From NCBI RefSeq assembly GCF_030694085.1, contig NZ_JAUXZE010000009.1, positions 62,001 through 126,000 of the forward strand: a DNA stretch of 64,000 nucleotides. Direction: 5' to 3'. The notes beneath the pieces were generated by a model. It searched no databases and was not told the DNA's origin. It saw nothing but the letters and a program-made list of their open reading frames with translations. Positions within the stretch are counted from its first letter, which is position 1. The number at the start of each line of letters is the position of its first letter. Shown piece after piece: positions 35,046-43,674 of this stretch. A program made the position numbers and the translations under genes. This DNA comes from Tabrizicola sp. GTDB lineage: Bacteria; Pseudomonadota; Alphaproteobacteria; Rhodobacterales; Rhodobacteraceae.

Positions 35046-35171
35046 TCAGCCTTGACGCGCTTTGTAGCGCTTCTGCGTCTTGTTGATCACATAGACGCGG
35101 CCTTTGCGGCGCACGACCTGGCAATCGCGATGACGCGTCTTCAGCGAGCGGAGCGAGTTCGCAACCTTCAT
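35046..35171 (-). CDS. rpmJ: 50S ribosomal protein L36
   Basis: 41 residues beginning [20 protein letters not shown] and continuing [21 protein letters not shown]. It is the alternative L36 form that lacks the usual zinc-binding CxxC…C/H set (one Cys only) and is common in alphaproteobacteria. The start is supported by AAGGAGA upstream. It is a single-gene unit with its own terminator and lies next to tRNA-Val. Confidence 0.95.
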   Translation of the reverse strand: MKVANSLRSLKTRHRDCQVVRRKGRVYVINKTQKRYKARQG

Positions 35172-35242
35172 CGATCTTCTCCTTGTTCGCGGCGCGTCTG
35201 CGCCAGTGAAAACAACGTGCCCCCATCACTGGAAGCGGTGAA

Positions 35243-35317
35243 TGGTGGGCGGTACTGGGATCGAACCAGTGGCCACGACGCTGTCAACGTAGTGCTCTAC
35301 CGCTGAGCTAACCGCCC
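35243..35317 (-). tRNA. tRNA-Val (anticodon GAC)
   Basis: Read on the minus strand: acceptor GGGCGGT/ACCGCCC, D-arm GCTC…GAGC, anticodon loop TTGACAG with GAC, T-arm ACTGG TTCGATC CCAGT, and an encoded CCA. The anticodon stem is CTACG/CGTCG, giving one U–C mismatch at the second pair (positions 28–42), where the usual gene of this group is expected to pair. All other invariant positions look normal. Confidence 0.95.
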
Positions 35318-35472
35318 ACTTGCCCGATGCGCTGCCCCTGTCGCCAGTCGTTCCCCTTGCGGTGAAACGAAAAGGACGCGGGGCAAACCGCGTCGGTCGC
35401 CGGGTCTATACTGGCAAGCGCCGGGGCCTGCAAGGGGTTTTGGCTTTCGGAATTATGGGGCTATATCGAAGG

Positions 35473-36357
35473 ATGGAAACGGAGGCGCATGTGGGGCGGA
35501 CAGAGACCGAGGCCTATGTCCTGACCCGCCCGGAACGGCGGTCCGGGCCGATGATCTTCGCCTCGCCCCATTCCGGGCGGGACTACCCGGCCGCGTTCCT
35601 GGCGCAGGCGGTGCTTGACCGGCACGCGATCCGCTCGTCCGAGGATGCCTTCGTCGACGAGTTGTTCGGGATGGCGCCGCAGATGGGGGCACCGCTTCTG
35701 GCGGCGCGGGTGCCCAGGGCCTACCTTGACCTGAACCGGGCGGCAGACGAGCTGGACCCAGGCGTGATCGAGGGGCTGGTCCGGGTGCCGCACAACCCGC
35801 GAATCTCGTCCGGCCTGGGGGTGATTCCCCGGGTGGTGGCCGGGGGCAGGGCGATCTATCGCGGAAAGCTGTCGCTGGCCGAGGCAGATGCGCGGCTGAA
35901 GCGGTACTGGCATCCCTATCACCAGGCGCTGGCCAGGCTGATCGAGGACGTCCGCTCCGAGTTCGGGCAGGCAGTGTTGATCGACTGCCACTCCATGCCG
36001 CACGAGGCGATCGAGGCGCATACCCGGCCAGGCCAGCCGCGTCCCGAGGTGGTGCTGGGCGACCGTTACGGCGCGACGGCGGGGCGCGAGGTGATGGAGC
36101 GCGTCGAGGCGGCTTTTGCGGGCGCGGGCTTGCGGGTGGGTCGCAATGCGCCCTTCGCGGGGGCCTATGTGGCGCAGGCCTACGGGCGCCCCTCGCGCGG
36201 GGTGCATGTGGTGCAGGTCGAGATCGACCGGGCGCTTTACATGGACGAGGTGCGGGTCGAGCCGCTGGCGGGATTCGCGGACTTCCGGGCGCTGATCGCC
36301 GGGGTGGTGGCCGAACTGGTCGGCGGTGCGGGCGAGGTGCGACTGGCGGCCGAGTGA
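35473..36357 (+). CDS. N-formylglutamate amidohydrolase family protein
   Basis: 294 residues. Conserved features are ASPHSGRDYP (about 29–38), SSEDAFVDELF, YLDLNRAADELDP, LIDCHSMPH (about 170–178, metal and catalytic residues) and VQVEIDRALYMDE near the C-terminus. The family deformylates N-formylglutamate, the last step of one histidine-degradation route, but no hut genes are nearby. The ATG at 35473 is used; another in-frame ATG is at 35455. It is convergent with dinB, 2 bp away. Confidence 0.85.
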   Translation: METEAHVGRTETEAYVLTRPERRSGPMIFASPHSGRDYPAAFLAQAVLDRHAIRSSEDAFVDELFGMAPQMGAPLLAARVPRAYLDLNRAADELDPGVIEGLVRVPHNPRISSGLGVIPRVVAGGRAIYRGKLSLAEADARLKRYWHPYHQALARLIEDVRSEFGQAVLIDCHSMPHEAIEAHTRPGQPRPEVVLGDRYGATAGREVMERVEAAFAGAGLRVGRNAPFAGAYVAQAYGRPSRGVHVVQVEIDRALYMDEVRVEPLAGFADFRALIAGVVAELVGGAGEVRLAAE

Positions 36358-36359
36358 GG

Positions 36360-37616
36360 TCAGCGCAAGCTGCGGCCCTTGATGATCGCGTCCGCCCCGA
36401 ACCTGGCGCGAATCGCATCGGTGGCGCGTTCGGCTGCGGCGCGACGGCTGGCTTCGGGGTCGAGAAGGTCGCCGGAGAGGTCGGCCTGGTCCTCGGGTGC
36501 CAGGTCCGAGATGCCGACTCCGATCAGCCGGAACGGGCCTGCCGTCCCGGCGTGGTCGAAAAGGTCCTTCGCGGCGCGGTAGATGCGGTCGGTAAGCTGG
36601 GTGGGGTCGGTCAGCGCGTGGCGGCGGGTGACCAGCTGGAAATCGCCCTTCTTCAGCTTCAGCGTCACGGTTCTTCCCGCCAGCCGCTTGGCCTTGGCCC
36701 GGTCGGCCACCTGTTCCGACAGCCGCCAGATATGACCGTCAAGGAGATCGGGGTCGGAGGTGTCTTCGAAGAAGGTGGTCTCTTTCGAGATCGACTTGAG
36801 CCTTTCGTCCCGGTTGACGCGGCGGGTGTCGAGGCCGCGCGCCAGATGCCAGAGCCGGTCGCCCATTGACCCGAACCGCGCGCCAAGGTCGGCACGGTCC
36901 CAGCGCAAAAGGTCGGCGATGGTGCGGATGCCCGCGCCTTCCAGCGCGGTCTGGGTGGCCTGACCGACACCCCAGATGATGCGGACGGGCTTTGGCTTCA
37001 GGAACGCCTCGGTCTCGGCGCGGCCGATCACGGAAAACCCGCGCGGCTTGTCGAGGTCGGAGGCGATCTTGGCGAGGAACTTGTTGTGCGACAGGCCGAC
37101 CGATCCGGTGAGGCCCAACTCGTCCTCCATCCGTTTGGTCAGGCGGGCCAGCAGGACGGCGGGCGGGGCGCCGTGGAGGCGGGCGGTGCCGGTGAGGTCG
37201 AGAAAGGCCTCGTCCAGCGACAGGGGTTCGATGGCCGGGGTCAGGTCTTCCATCATCGCGCGAATGGCGCGGGAGGCTTCGGTGTAGGCGGGGAAGCGGG
37301 GTTTGACGACCACCGCCTCGGGGCACAGCTTCAGGGCCTGGAACATCGGCATGGCGGACCGCACGCCCTTGATCCGGGCGATGTAGCAGCAGGTCGAGAC
37401 GACCCCGCGCGTGCCGCCGCCGACGATGACGGGCTGGTCGCGCAAGCTGGGGTTGTCGCGCTTTTCGACGGATGCGTAGAAGGCGTCGCAGTCCATGTGG
37501 GCGATGGAAAGCGTCGTCAGTTCCCCATGCGCGACCATCCGGGGCGAGCGGCAGACCGGGCAGCGCGATACCGGGCTGTCGGTCAGGGTCAGGCAGTCGC
37601 GGCAGAGGCTGGGCAT
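36360..37616 (-). CDS. dinB: DNA polymerase IV (Y family) with N-terminal zinc ribbon
   Basis: 418 residues. The N-terminus (1–33) holds LCRDCLTL…SRCPVCRSP, two CxxC pairs that could bind zinc, absent in E. coli DinB. The polymerase core follows: HMDCDAFYASVEKRDNP (about 40–56), catalytic SLDEAFLDLTG (about 133–143), SHNKFLAKIASDLDKP, and the little-finger domain. The C-terminus ends KGRSLR with no clear QxxLF clamp-binding peptide. It is used in error-prone translesion synthesis. No LexA box was recognised upstream. Confidence 0.92.
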   Translation of the reverse strand: MPSLCRDCLTLTDSPVSRCPVCRSPRMVAHGELTTLSIAHMDCDAFYASVEKRDNPSLRDQPVIVGGGTRGVVSTCCYIARIKGVRSAMPMFQALKLCPEAVVVKPRFPAYTEASRAIRAMMEDLTPAIEPLSLDEAFLDLTGTARLHGAPPAVLLARLTKRMEDELGLTGSVGLSHNKFLAKIASDLDKPRGFSVIGRAETEAFLKPKPVRIIWGVGQATQTALEGAGIRTIADLLRWDRADLGARFGSMGDRLWHLARGLDTRRVNRDERLKSISKETTFFEDTSDPDLLDGHIWRLSEQVADRAKAKRLAGRTVTLKLKKGDFQLVTRRHALTDPTQLTDRIYRAAKDLFDHAGTAGPFRLIGVGISDLAPEDQADLSGDLLDPEASRRAAAERATDAIRARFGADAIIKGRSLR

Positions 37617-37731
37617 GATGGGGCGAGGCTACCACGCTGCTGCGGGCCTGTGGAGAGAGACGGTGGAAAGCGGTTGACGTCCCAGCAACCTCTGTCCCCT
37701 TATCCTGAGCGAAACCAAGGACGGCCCGCGC

Positions 37732-38832
37732 ATGTCGCACCCCTACGAGACCCTGCCCGAGGACCGCTTCTGGCGCAGCGCAGTGGCCGACCGCGACGCG
37801 CTGGAGATTGCGGGGCTTTGGAAGCCGAAGTATCCGATCCAGCGACGGACGCGGATCGTCACGGCGGGGTCTTGCTTTGCGCAGCATTTCTCGAAGGCGC
37901 TGGTCGCCCGTCGCTATCGCTGGCTGGACTTCGAGCCGGGGCCGGCGGGCCTGATGGCCGAGCAGCGGCAGGACTATCATTATGGCACCTTCAGCTTTCG
38001 CACCGGCAACATCTACACCCCCCGGATGCTGCTGCAGTGGCTGACCTGGGCCCTGACTGACGCGTCCCCGCCCGCAGAGGCTTGGGAGAAGGACGACCGC
38101 TTCTACGATCCGTTCCGCCCAGGGGTGGAGCCGGGGGGGTTCGTCTCGGTCGAGGAGCTGCTGACCTCGCGCGCCGAGACGCTGGCGGCCATCGCGGCGG
38201 CGGTGCGGGGAGCGCAGGTCTTTGTCTTCACGATGGGATTGACCGAGGCCTGGCAGGACACGGCGTCGGGGGTGGAGTATGCGGTCTGCCCCGGCACAGT
38301 GGCGGGTCAGTTCGACCCCGACCGGCATGGCTTTGTGAACCACGGCTTCGGCGCGCTGATGGGCGACATGACCGCGGCCCTGCGGCTGATGTTCCGGGCG
38401 AACCGGGGGTTGAAGGTGCTGCTCACGGTCTCGCCGGTGCCCTTGACCGCGACAGCCTCGGGGCAACATGTCCTGACGGCGACCAACCATTCCAAGTCGC
38501 TGCTGCGCGCGGTGGCGTCCGAGCTGGTCGCGGCACAAACGCGGGTGGATTACTTCCCGTCCTACGAGATCATCACCCATCCGGTCTACAAGGGCCGCTT
38601 CTTCGCGCCGAACCTGCGGTCGGTTCTGCCGGCCGGCGTGGACCATGTGATGACGCAGTTCTTTGACGATCAGGCGGCGGCTTTCGGGGGGGAGACCGTT
38701 GCAGTCTTGTCGGCTCTGCCGCACCTCACCCAGGTCGAGGAAGCGCCAGAGCGCGAGTTGACCGAGGCCGAGGAACTGCGCTGCGAAGAGGAAATCCTGG
38801 CGACCTTCGCCCCGGATCAGCGGCATGGCTGA
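37732..38832 (+). CDS. GSCFA-domain protein (putative SGNH-fold esterase)
   Basis: 366 residues. The name-giving motif is AGSCFAQHFSKAL (about 45–57), followed by YHYGTFSFRTGNIYTPRMLLQ, VFTMGLTEAW and LTVSPVPLTAT, all of the GSCFA family. The YEIITHP segment near the C-terminus contains the histidine expected of the SGNH-type catalytic set. No signal peptide is visible. It is the first gene of a seven-gene plus-strand run, overlapping the next by 8 bp. GSCFA genes often sit with capsule or surface-glycan genes; the substrate is unknown. Confidence 0.85.
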   Translation: MSHPYETLPEDRFWRSAVADRDALEIAGLWKPKYPIQRRTRIVTAGSCFAQHFSKALVARRYRWLDFEPGPAGLMAEQRQDYHYGTFSFRTGNIYTPRMLLQWLTWALTDASPPAEAWEKDDRFYDPFRPGVEPGGFVSVEELLTSRAETLAAIAAAVRGAQVFVFTMGLTEAWQDTASGVEYAVCPGTVAGQFDPDRHGFVNHGFGALMGDMTAALRLMFRANRGLKVLLTVSPVPLTATASGQHVLTATNHSKSLLRAVASELVAAQTRVDYFPSYEIITHPVYKGRFFAPNLRSVLPAGVDHVMTQFFDDQAAAFGGETVAVLSALPHLTQVEEAPERELTEAEELRCEEEILATFAPDQRHG

Positions 38833-39613
38833 CCTGCCGCGTCTGTGCGTTTTCGGCGACAGCCATTATGCCTGCGTCCGTCAGGCCGAGGTGCAGGGCC
38901 TGGTCGATGTCCGGGGCGTTGCGCTGGAATACTGGGGCCATGTCGGCAGCCGGTTCCGCCATCTGGAGGTACGGGACGGGACGATTCATCCGCTGGACGA
39001 ATTCACCGCGCAGCGTTTTGCCAAGTTCAATGCCCTTGGCCGGACGTTCCTGCCTGCCGCCGACTTCGACGCGATCCTGGTTGCGGGCGCGCGGGTCTAT
39101 GTCTGGCGGATGTTCCACCGGCTGCTTCAGCGGCTGAGCGAGGGGCCTTTCGTCAGCCAGGGCCTGCAACAGCGGATCCTGACGGACAGCCTGCGCGGTC
39201 AGGCGGGCTACCGGCTGGCGGCGGGGCTGGCAGCAACGGGGACGGCACGGGTGTTGCTGGCGCCGGTCGCCTATTACACGGCGAGCCCCGAGCGGTTTGC
39301 AGCAACGATCACCCCGCAGATGGCCGCGATCCTGCAAGACAAATTGCCGGGGTTCTGGGCGGTCCTGGCCGAGACAGCGGCCAGGGACGGGATCGAGCTG
39401 ATCCCTCAGCCGCAGGAGACGGTGGTTGATGGCCTGTTCACCGATCCGGCCTATGCGGTTCAGGGCCACATCGAGAAGCAGGACTACGAGCATCACAATG
39501 CGGCTTACGGCGCGGTCATCCTTGCACAGGCGCTGGAGCGGCTGCAGGGCGGGGAGCAAGCCTTGCGGCCAGTCATCGCGCCCGGCAAGATACCGGCAAG
39601 GACGGAGGCCTGA
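38825..39613 (+). CDS. SGNH-hydrolase-like protein of unknown function
   Basis: 262 residues starting MADLPRLCVFGDSHYACVRQAEV. The FGDSH motif (10–14) is the SGNH block I serine. GARVYVWRMFH and VLLAPVAYY fit the middle strands, and DYEHHNAAYGAVI near 220–232 supplies the D-x-x-H-type pair (D…H). No export signal is visible. It is coupled to the GSCFA gene upstream and the lectin-like gene downstream by overlapping stop/start codons. Two SGNH-type genes in a row suggest esterase or acetyl-transfer work on a glycan. Confidence 0.65.
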   Translation: MADLPRLCVFGDSHYACVRQAEVQGLVDVRGVALEYWGHVGSRFRHLEVRDGTIHPLDEFTAQRFAKFNALGRTFLPAADFDAILVAGARVYVWRMFHRLLQRLSEGPFVSQGLQQRILTDSLRGQAGYRLAAGLAATGTARVLLAPVAYYTASPERFAATITPQMAAILQDKLPGFWAVLAETAARDGIELIPQPQETVVDGLFTDPAYAVQGHIEKQDYEHHNAAYGAVILAQALERLQGGEQALRPVIAPGKIPARTEA

Positions 39614-40359
39614 TGCTGGAACTTGCTGCAAAGCTACCACCGGGGGCGTTGGTCGGGGGCGAGGATGCCCTGCTGGCCGAGGCGGTCCTGGCCACCGGGG
39701 GCGCGCGCTTCATCGCGCGGGAGGCCAATCTGGTCCGCACCGACGGCAAGATTACCGGCTGGCGGGACTCGGTGCTGGCGGTCGAGGCGGGTGCTGCGAC
39801 CCCCAACACCGGGAACAGTCGGTTCGAGGCCGGGCCGCCGGGCGCTCTGCTCTGCCAGGAGGGGGTGAACTGCGGTTTTACCCTGCCCGGCTTTGCCCCC
39901 GAGGTCGAGGCTTTCACCGTGGCAGTGATCTACCGCTCGCAAGGGGAGGCGCGGACGCTGGCCACCGTCTTCACCGGGCAGACCAACAACCTGATCTTCC
40001 TGGCCGAGGCCGAGGGGAGGGTGCTGGTCAAGGACAGGGCCGCGTCGGTCGAGGTGGCGCTGCCGCTGATCGGGGGCGCGGGGGCGAAGCTGGTGATCCT
40101 GGGCTTCGACGGGCGGACCCTGCGGCTGGAGATGGACGGGCAGGTGGCGGAGGCATCGGCCAAGGTGCCGGGGCTGGCGCATCAGGCGGATTTCTTCATC
40201 GGCTGCCGGTCGAACCGGGCGGGGCTGGCAAAGACGCTGGGCCAATCGCTGCTGCATGAGGTGCTTTTCTGGCCGGACCGGTCGCTTCCGGGCTCGTCGG
40301 ATGCCGGGGACCAGGCGGCGCTGGCGGCGCTGCGACGGCATGCCCGTTGGGAGTACTAG
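39613..40359 (+). CDS. LamG/concanavalin-like domain protein, unknown function
   Basis: 248 residues, beginning at an ATG that shares its A with the previous TGA. Beta-rich with segments such as ARTLATVFTGQTNNLIFLAEAEGRV, KLVILGFDGRTLRLEMDGQ and a final HEVLFWPDRSLP. These match the general pattern of LamG/ConA-type lectin domains found in sugar-binding proteins. No signal peptide is visible. The gene lies between two hydrolase-like genes, so a carbohydrate-binding helper role is plausible. The family call is by fold pattern only. Confidence 0.5.
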   Translation: MLELAAKLPPGALVGGEDALLAEAVLATGGARFIAREANLVRTDGKITGWRDSVLAVEAGAATPNTGNSRFEAGPPGALLCQEGVNCGFTLPGFAPEVEAFTVAVIYRSQGEARTLATVFTGQTNNLIFLAEAEGRVLVKDRAASVEVALPLIGGAGAKLVILGFDGRTLRLEMDGQVAEASAKVPGLAHQADFFIGCRSNRAGLAKTLGQSLLHEVLFWPDRSLPGSSDAGDQAALAALRRHARWEY

Positions 40360-41295
40360 GTGGACGTGCCGATCCCCGATCTGGACGTGCCGCCCGAGAT
40401 GGGGCTGGACGAGGCGGCCCGGGCCCGGCGGTTCCTGGTCCGGGGGGACCACGCGAACCTGTGGTTCGAGGGGGCTGGAGAGGCCTTGGTGGTGTCCTTC
40501 GACAACCTTGCCACCATCGACGAGGGCTGGCCCCGCGCGCCCTGGGCCTGGAGACGGCTGGAGCCACTGGGCCATTCGGTCCTGGGCGTGCAGAGCCAGG
40601 CGAAGGACTGGTTCCGCCAACCGACGGCCCCCGCCCTGCTGCGGGAACTGGAGGCGCGGGGCTTCTTCCGGCGCTTCCGGCGCGTGGTGCTGACGGGGGC
40701 CTCGATGGGCGGCTTCGCGGCACTGAACTTTGCCCCCCTGATCCCCGAGGCGCGGGTGCTGGCCTTCAGCCCGCAGTCCACCATGAACAAGGTGATTGCC
40801 CCGTTCGAGCAGCGGTTTCCCTTCGCGGTGCGAAAGTCGAACTGGGAGGGGATGCCGTTTCTGGATGCCGCTGCCGCCGTGCCGTATATCCGGCGGGCCG
40901 TGGTTCTGTACGACCCCTTCGTCCCCGAGGACCGCGCCCATGCCGCGCGGCTGGCGGGGCCGAACGTCCAGTTTCTGCGGGCGCCCTTCACCACGCATGA
41001 AGCGATCCGGGTGGTGCTGAAATCAGGGACGTTCCCGCTGCTGATCGACCAGCTGGTCAAGCAGGATGATGTCGGGGCCGAATTCTGGCAGGCGTTCCGC
41101 GCGCGCCGGACCGTGCCGAAATGGCAGCGCGCCTTGCTTGCAGCGGCGGGAGGTCGCGGGCGGCAGGGGCTGGTGATCCGGGCGGCGGACGCGATGCTGC
41201 GGCTGGGAGCGGACCTGCCGGACGAGGAGAAGGTCTTCATCCGACGGGCGCGACGGGCGGCCGTGAATGGGCGCAAGGCGGCAGAGGCGGGCTAG
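40360..41295 (+). CDS. Alpha/beta-hydrolase-like protein
   Basis: 311 residues from a GTG start placed directly after the previous TAG. The nucleophile elbow GASMGG (near 113–118, after RRVVLTG) and AALNFAPLIPEARVLAFSPQ fit an alpha/beta-hydrolase. A histidine in the late region (FTTHEAIRVVL) could complete the triad. No signal peptide. The C-terminal ~60 residues are basic and helical. It is part of the same operon as the GSCFA and SGNH genes; the substrate is unknown. Confidence 0.6.
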   Translation: MDVPIPDLDVPPEMGLDEAARARRFLVRGDHANLWFEGAGEALVVSFDNLATIDEGWPRAPWAWRRLEPLGHSVLGVQSQAKDWFRQPTAPALLRELEARGFFRRFRRVVLTGASMGGFAALNFAPLIPEARVLAFSPQSTMNKVIAPFEQRFPFAVRKSNWEGMPFLDAAAAVPYIRRAVVLYDPFVPEDRAHAARLAGPNVQFLRAPFTTHEAIRVVLKSGTFPLLIDQLVKQDDVGAEFWQAFRARRTVPKWQRALLAAAGGRGRQGLVIRAADAMLRLGADLPDEEKVFIRRARRAAVNGRKAAEAG

Positions 41296-41347
41296 GCCTT
41301 GGACTTGGCCTCATGCTATGCGGGGACGGCAGGGCAGGAACGGCGGA

Positions 41348-42241
41348 ATGGACACGACACGCGGCCGGATGATGGCGATGACCATGGTGGGTGGGGATCA
41401 CTTCTTCCTGTCCCGCTGGGTCGAGTATTACGGTCGCCAGCTCGGCCGCGAGAACTGTTACGTTCTGTCCCACGGCGGTGATCCCGAACACAAGCGCATC
41501 GCCAAGGGGTGCAACGTCATCTACCTGCCCTTCGACGAGACGCGGAACTGCTTCAACCAGCGGCGCTGGCAGATGCTGTCGCGGCTGACGAGCGGTTTCA
41601 CCAACTTCTACAACTGGGTGCTGGTCGGCGATGTGGACGAGATCGTCTGCGTTGATCCCGCCGTGTCGGACAGCCTGCCGGAGTATCTGGCGCAGTATTC
41701 AGCGCAGAAGGGCGGGCCGCGGGTCATCACGCCGTTTGCCATCGAGATGGTGCACAGCCCAAGCCTGGAGCCCGAGCCGATTGCCGAGGGGCGCAACATT
41801 CTGGACGTCCGGCGGATCTTCCGGCTGAACGCGAATTACGCCAAGCCCTGCATCACCTGCGACAGGATCGACATCGCCCCCGGCGGGCATTTCGCCAACC
41901 ACCCGAAGCTGCATCTGGACCCGCATCTTTATCTGTTCCACCTGCGCTTCATCGACCACGACATGACCGAGGCGCGCCTCGCGACCCGCCGCGCGCAGCG
42001 GGTGGTCCAAAGCGGCGCGCTGGAGGAGGTGGAGCGGGAAAAGACCGGCTGGGACACAGCCTGGGACACCTACAAGGCGCTGTCCAAGGAAAAGCCAAAG
42101 GCCGAAACGGTGGACTTCCCCGAATTCCGGCAAGAGATGATTGACGGCTGGCGCGAGAAGAAGGTGGTTTACTTTGCCCCCGGCGGCGCGCGGCCCAAGG
42201 GGGTCTACCGCTTGCCCGAACGTTTCAAGGTGCTGTTCTGA
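41348..42241 (+). CDS. Glycosyltransferase family 2/92-like protein (paralogue of 20769–21683)
   Basis: 297 residues. It has FLSRWVEYYGRQLG, VLSHGGDPEH, the acidic motif GDVDEIV, LNANYAKPC, LDPHLYLFHLRF and a final YRLPERFKVLF, all shared with the glycosyltransferase at 20769. No membrane segment is seen. The stop overlaps the start of the next gene (TGATG). Within an operon of hydrolases and a secreted sulfatase, it suggests that a glycan is both built and modified. Donor and acceptor are not known. Confidence 0.75.
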   Translation: MDTTRGRMMAMTMVGGDHFFLSRWVEYYGRQLGRENCYVLSHGGDPEHKRIAKGCNVIYLPFDETRNCFNQRRWQMLSRLTSGFTNFYNWVLVGDVDEIVCVDPAVSDSLPEYLAQYSAQKGGPRVITPFAIEMVHSPSLEPEPIAEGRNILDVRRIFRLNANYAKPCITCDRIDIAPGGHFANHPKLHLDPHLYLFHLRFIDHDMTEARLATRRAQRVVQSGALEEVEREKTGWDTAWDTYKALSKEKPKAETVDFPEFRQEMIDGWREKKVVYFAPGGARPKGVYRLPERFKVLF

Positions 42242-43674
42242 TGGGTGACGACATCCCGACCGAGGGCGTGATCATTCGGGCCGAAAACGGCGACGTGATC
42301 CGCTATGACGAGACGGGCTTGATCCTGCGCCTGTCGGACAAGGTGATCGCCGACATCGCCGCGCGGCTGGAATTGAAGCCGCAGGCCGCCGCTGTCACAG
42401 AGGCCCCGCCCCTGCCCGACCTGCCCGACCTGCCCGAGGACATCGACCTCTGGGCCCCGCGGCGCGAGGGGGACTGGGTGCTTTTCCAGGCCAACATGCC
42501 CGGTGCGGACGGCCAACGCGGCTATCGGCGCCATGTGTCGGGCGGGGCGGTCATTGCCGAAACGCGCGGCCCGCTGCTGGCGGTGCTGGGGATCGGCGGG
42601 GCACGGGCCGGGCTTGGCTCGAAGGGACCGGCGCGGTTCCGCTGGCATGTGATGGCTCCGGCTGACGATGTCGGCGCGGTGGGCATGGGCGGCGAGGGCG
42701 AGGCGGTCGAGACCGCTGCGCTGGAACCCCTGCGCGAGCTGACGGTCGAGGCGCTGATCGCCGACGAGCTTCTCGCGCGCCGCCGGGCATCGCACCAGTC
42801 GCTGCCGCTGGTGCTGGTCCGGGCCGAGACCGACATGTCCGCCTCGGCGCATGATCTGGGGGCGGGGGCCGCAGTGGCGAACCTGGACCGGGCCTGTGCC
42901 AATCTGCAGGCCGCCGCCGCCCGTCTGGGGACACGCGCACAAGTGCTGGCCGTGGTGCTGGACTATACGCTGGAGGACCTGAGCGGCGACCCGGTGGCCT
43001 ACCGCGACGGGATGATCGCGCTGATGGAGCGGATCACCCTTGGCATGGCGAAACAGGGCCTGGCGCGGCCGATCTTCCTGACATCGTTCGATTGCGGGAC
43101 GCAGGACGTGACCCGCGGACCGGGGCTGGAGGGCCAGTGGGAGCTGTCCTGGAACCACGCCGATCACCGGCTGGTCTTTGCCGCGCCCTCTTACGCATTC
43201 CAGATCGACGACACCGGGCGGCTGACCGATACGGGCCGGGCCGAGAAGGCACTGCTGATGACCGAGGCACTGCTCGCGGTCCACGGCGGCGGGCGCTGGC
43301 ATTGCCCGGTGATCCAGCTTGCCGAACGGGCGGGCGACGACATCCGCGTCATCTGCGAGGCGCAGGACGGCCTGATGATCGATGCGGGCGACCCCTTTGG
43401 CGCAGGCGAAACGGCGGGATTTGCGCTGGAAGGCGTCACCAATGGTGCCAGGATCACCGGGATCGAGTTCGGAAAATACGACACCAAGGCGCTGATCCTG
43501 CGCTGTTCGAAGCGGCCCGAGGGTGAGGTCTATGTCACCTACGCCCACGGCGCGGGGCCGGGCCTGGGTCCCTATCCGGCGAACCGGGGCGCGTTGCGCG
43601 GCGAATTCGGCGACGGAGCCTTGCGCCGCTGGGCGCTGCCCGCCCGGCTGAAGCTGACCGAAGGCGGGCCGTGA
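42241..43674 (+). CDS. Hypothetical protein, possibly SGNH/sialate-O-acetylesterase-like
   Basis: 477 residues, no signal peptide. A proline-rich stretch (APPLPDLPDLPEDIDLW, about 55–71) links a small N-terminal part to a larger domain. The middle has VLDYTLEDLSGDPVAYRDGMIALMERI and LTSFDCGTQDVTRGPG. The later segment YAFQIDDTGRLTDTGRAEKALL resembles the end of sialate-O-acetylesterase-type domains, but the usual D-x-x-H is not evident. The C-terminal ~100 residues are beta-rich. Overlapping starts and stops tie it to the glycosyltransferase before and the sulfatase after. Confidence 0.45.
   Translation: MGDDIPTEGVIIRAENGDVIRYDETGLILRLSDKVIADIAARLELKPQAAAVTEAPPLPDLPDLPEDIDLWAPRREGDWVLFQANMPGADGQRGYRRHVSGGAVIAETRGPLLAVLGIGGARAGLGSKGPARFRWHVMAPADDVGAVGMGGEGEAVETAALEPLRELTVEALIADELLARRRASHQSLPLVLVRAETDMSASAHDLGAGAAVANLDRACANLQAAAARLGTRAQVLAVVLDYTLEDLSGDPVAYRDGMIALMERITLGMAKQGLARPIFLTSFDCGTQDVTRGPGLEGQWELSWNHADHRLVFAAPSYAFQIDDTGRLTDTGRAEKALLMTEALLAVHGGGRWHCPVIQLAERAGDDIRVICEAQDGLMIDAGDPFGAGETAGFALEGVTNGARITGIEFGKYDTKALILRCSKRPEGEVYVTYAHGAGPGLGPYPANRGALRGEFGDGALRRWALPARLKLTEGGP

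Noticed and set aside
35320..35472. N-terminal extension of the N-formylglutamate amidohydrolase gene
   Set aside because: The extra residues are basic and unlike the family; the ATG at 35473 gives the normal N-terminus.
36739..38826. 695-codon minus-strand frame across dinB and GSCFA
   Set aside because: It is antisense to the GSCFA gene and out of frame with dinB; both genes have clear family motifs in their own frames.
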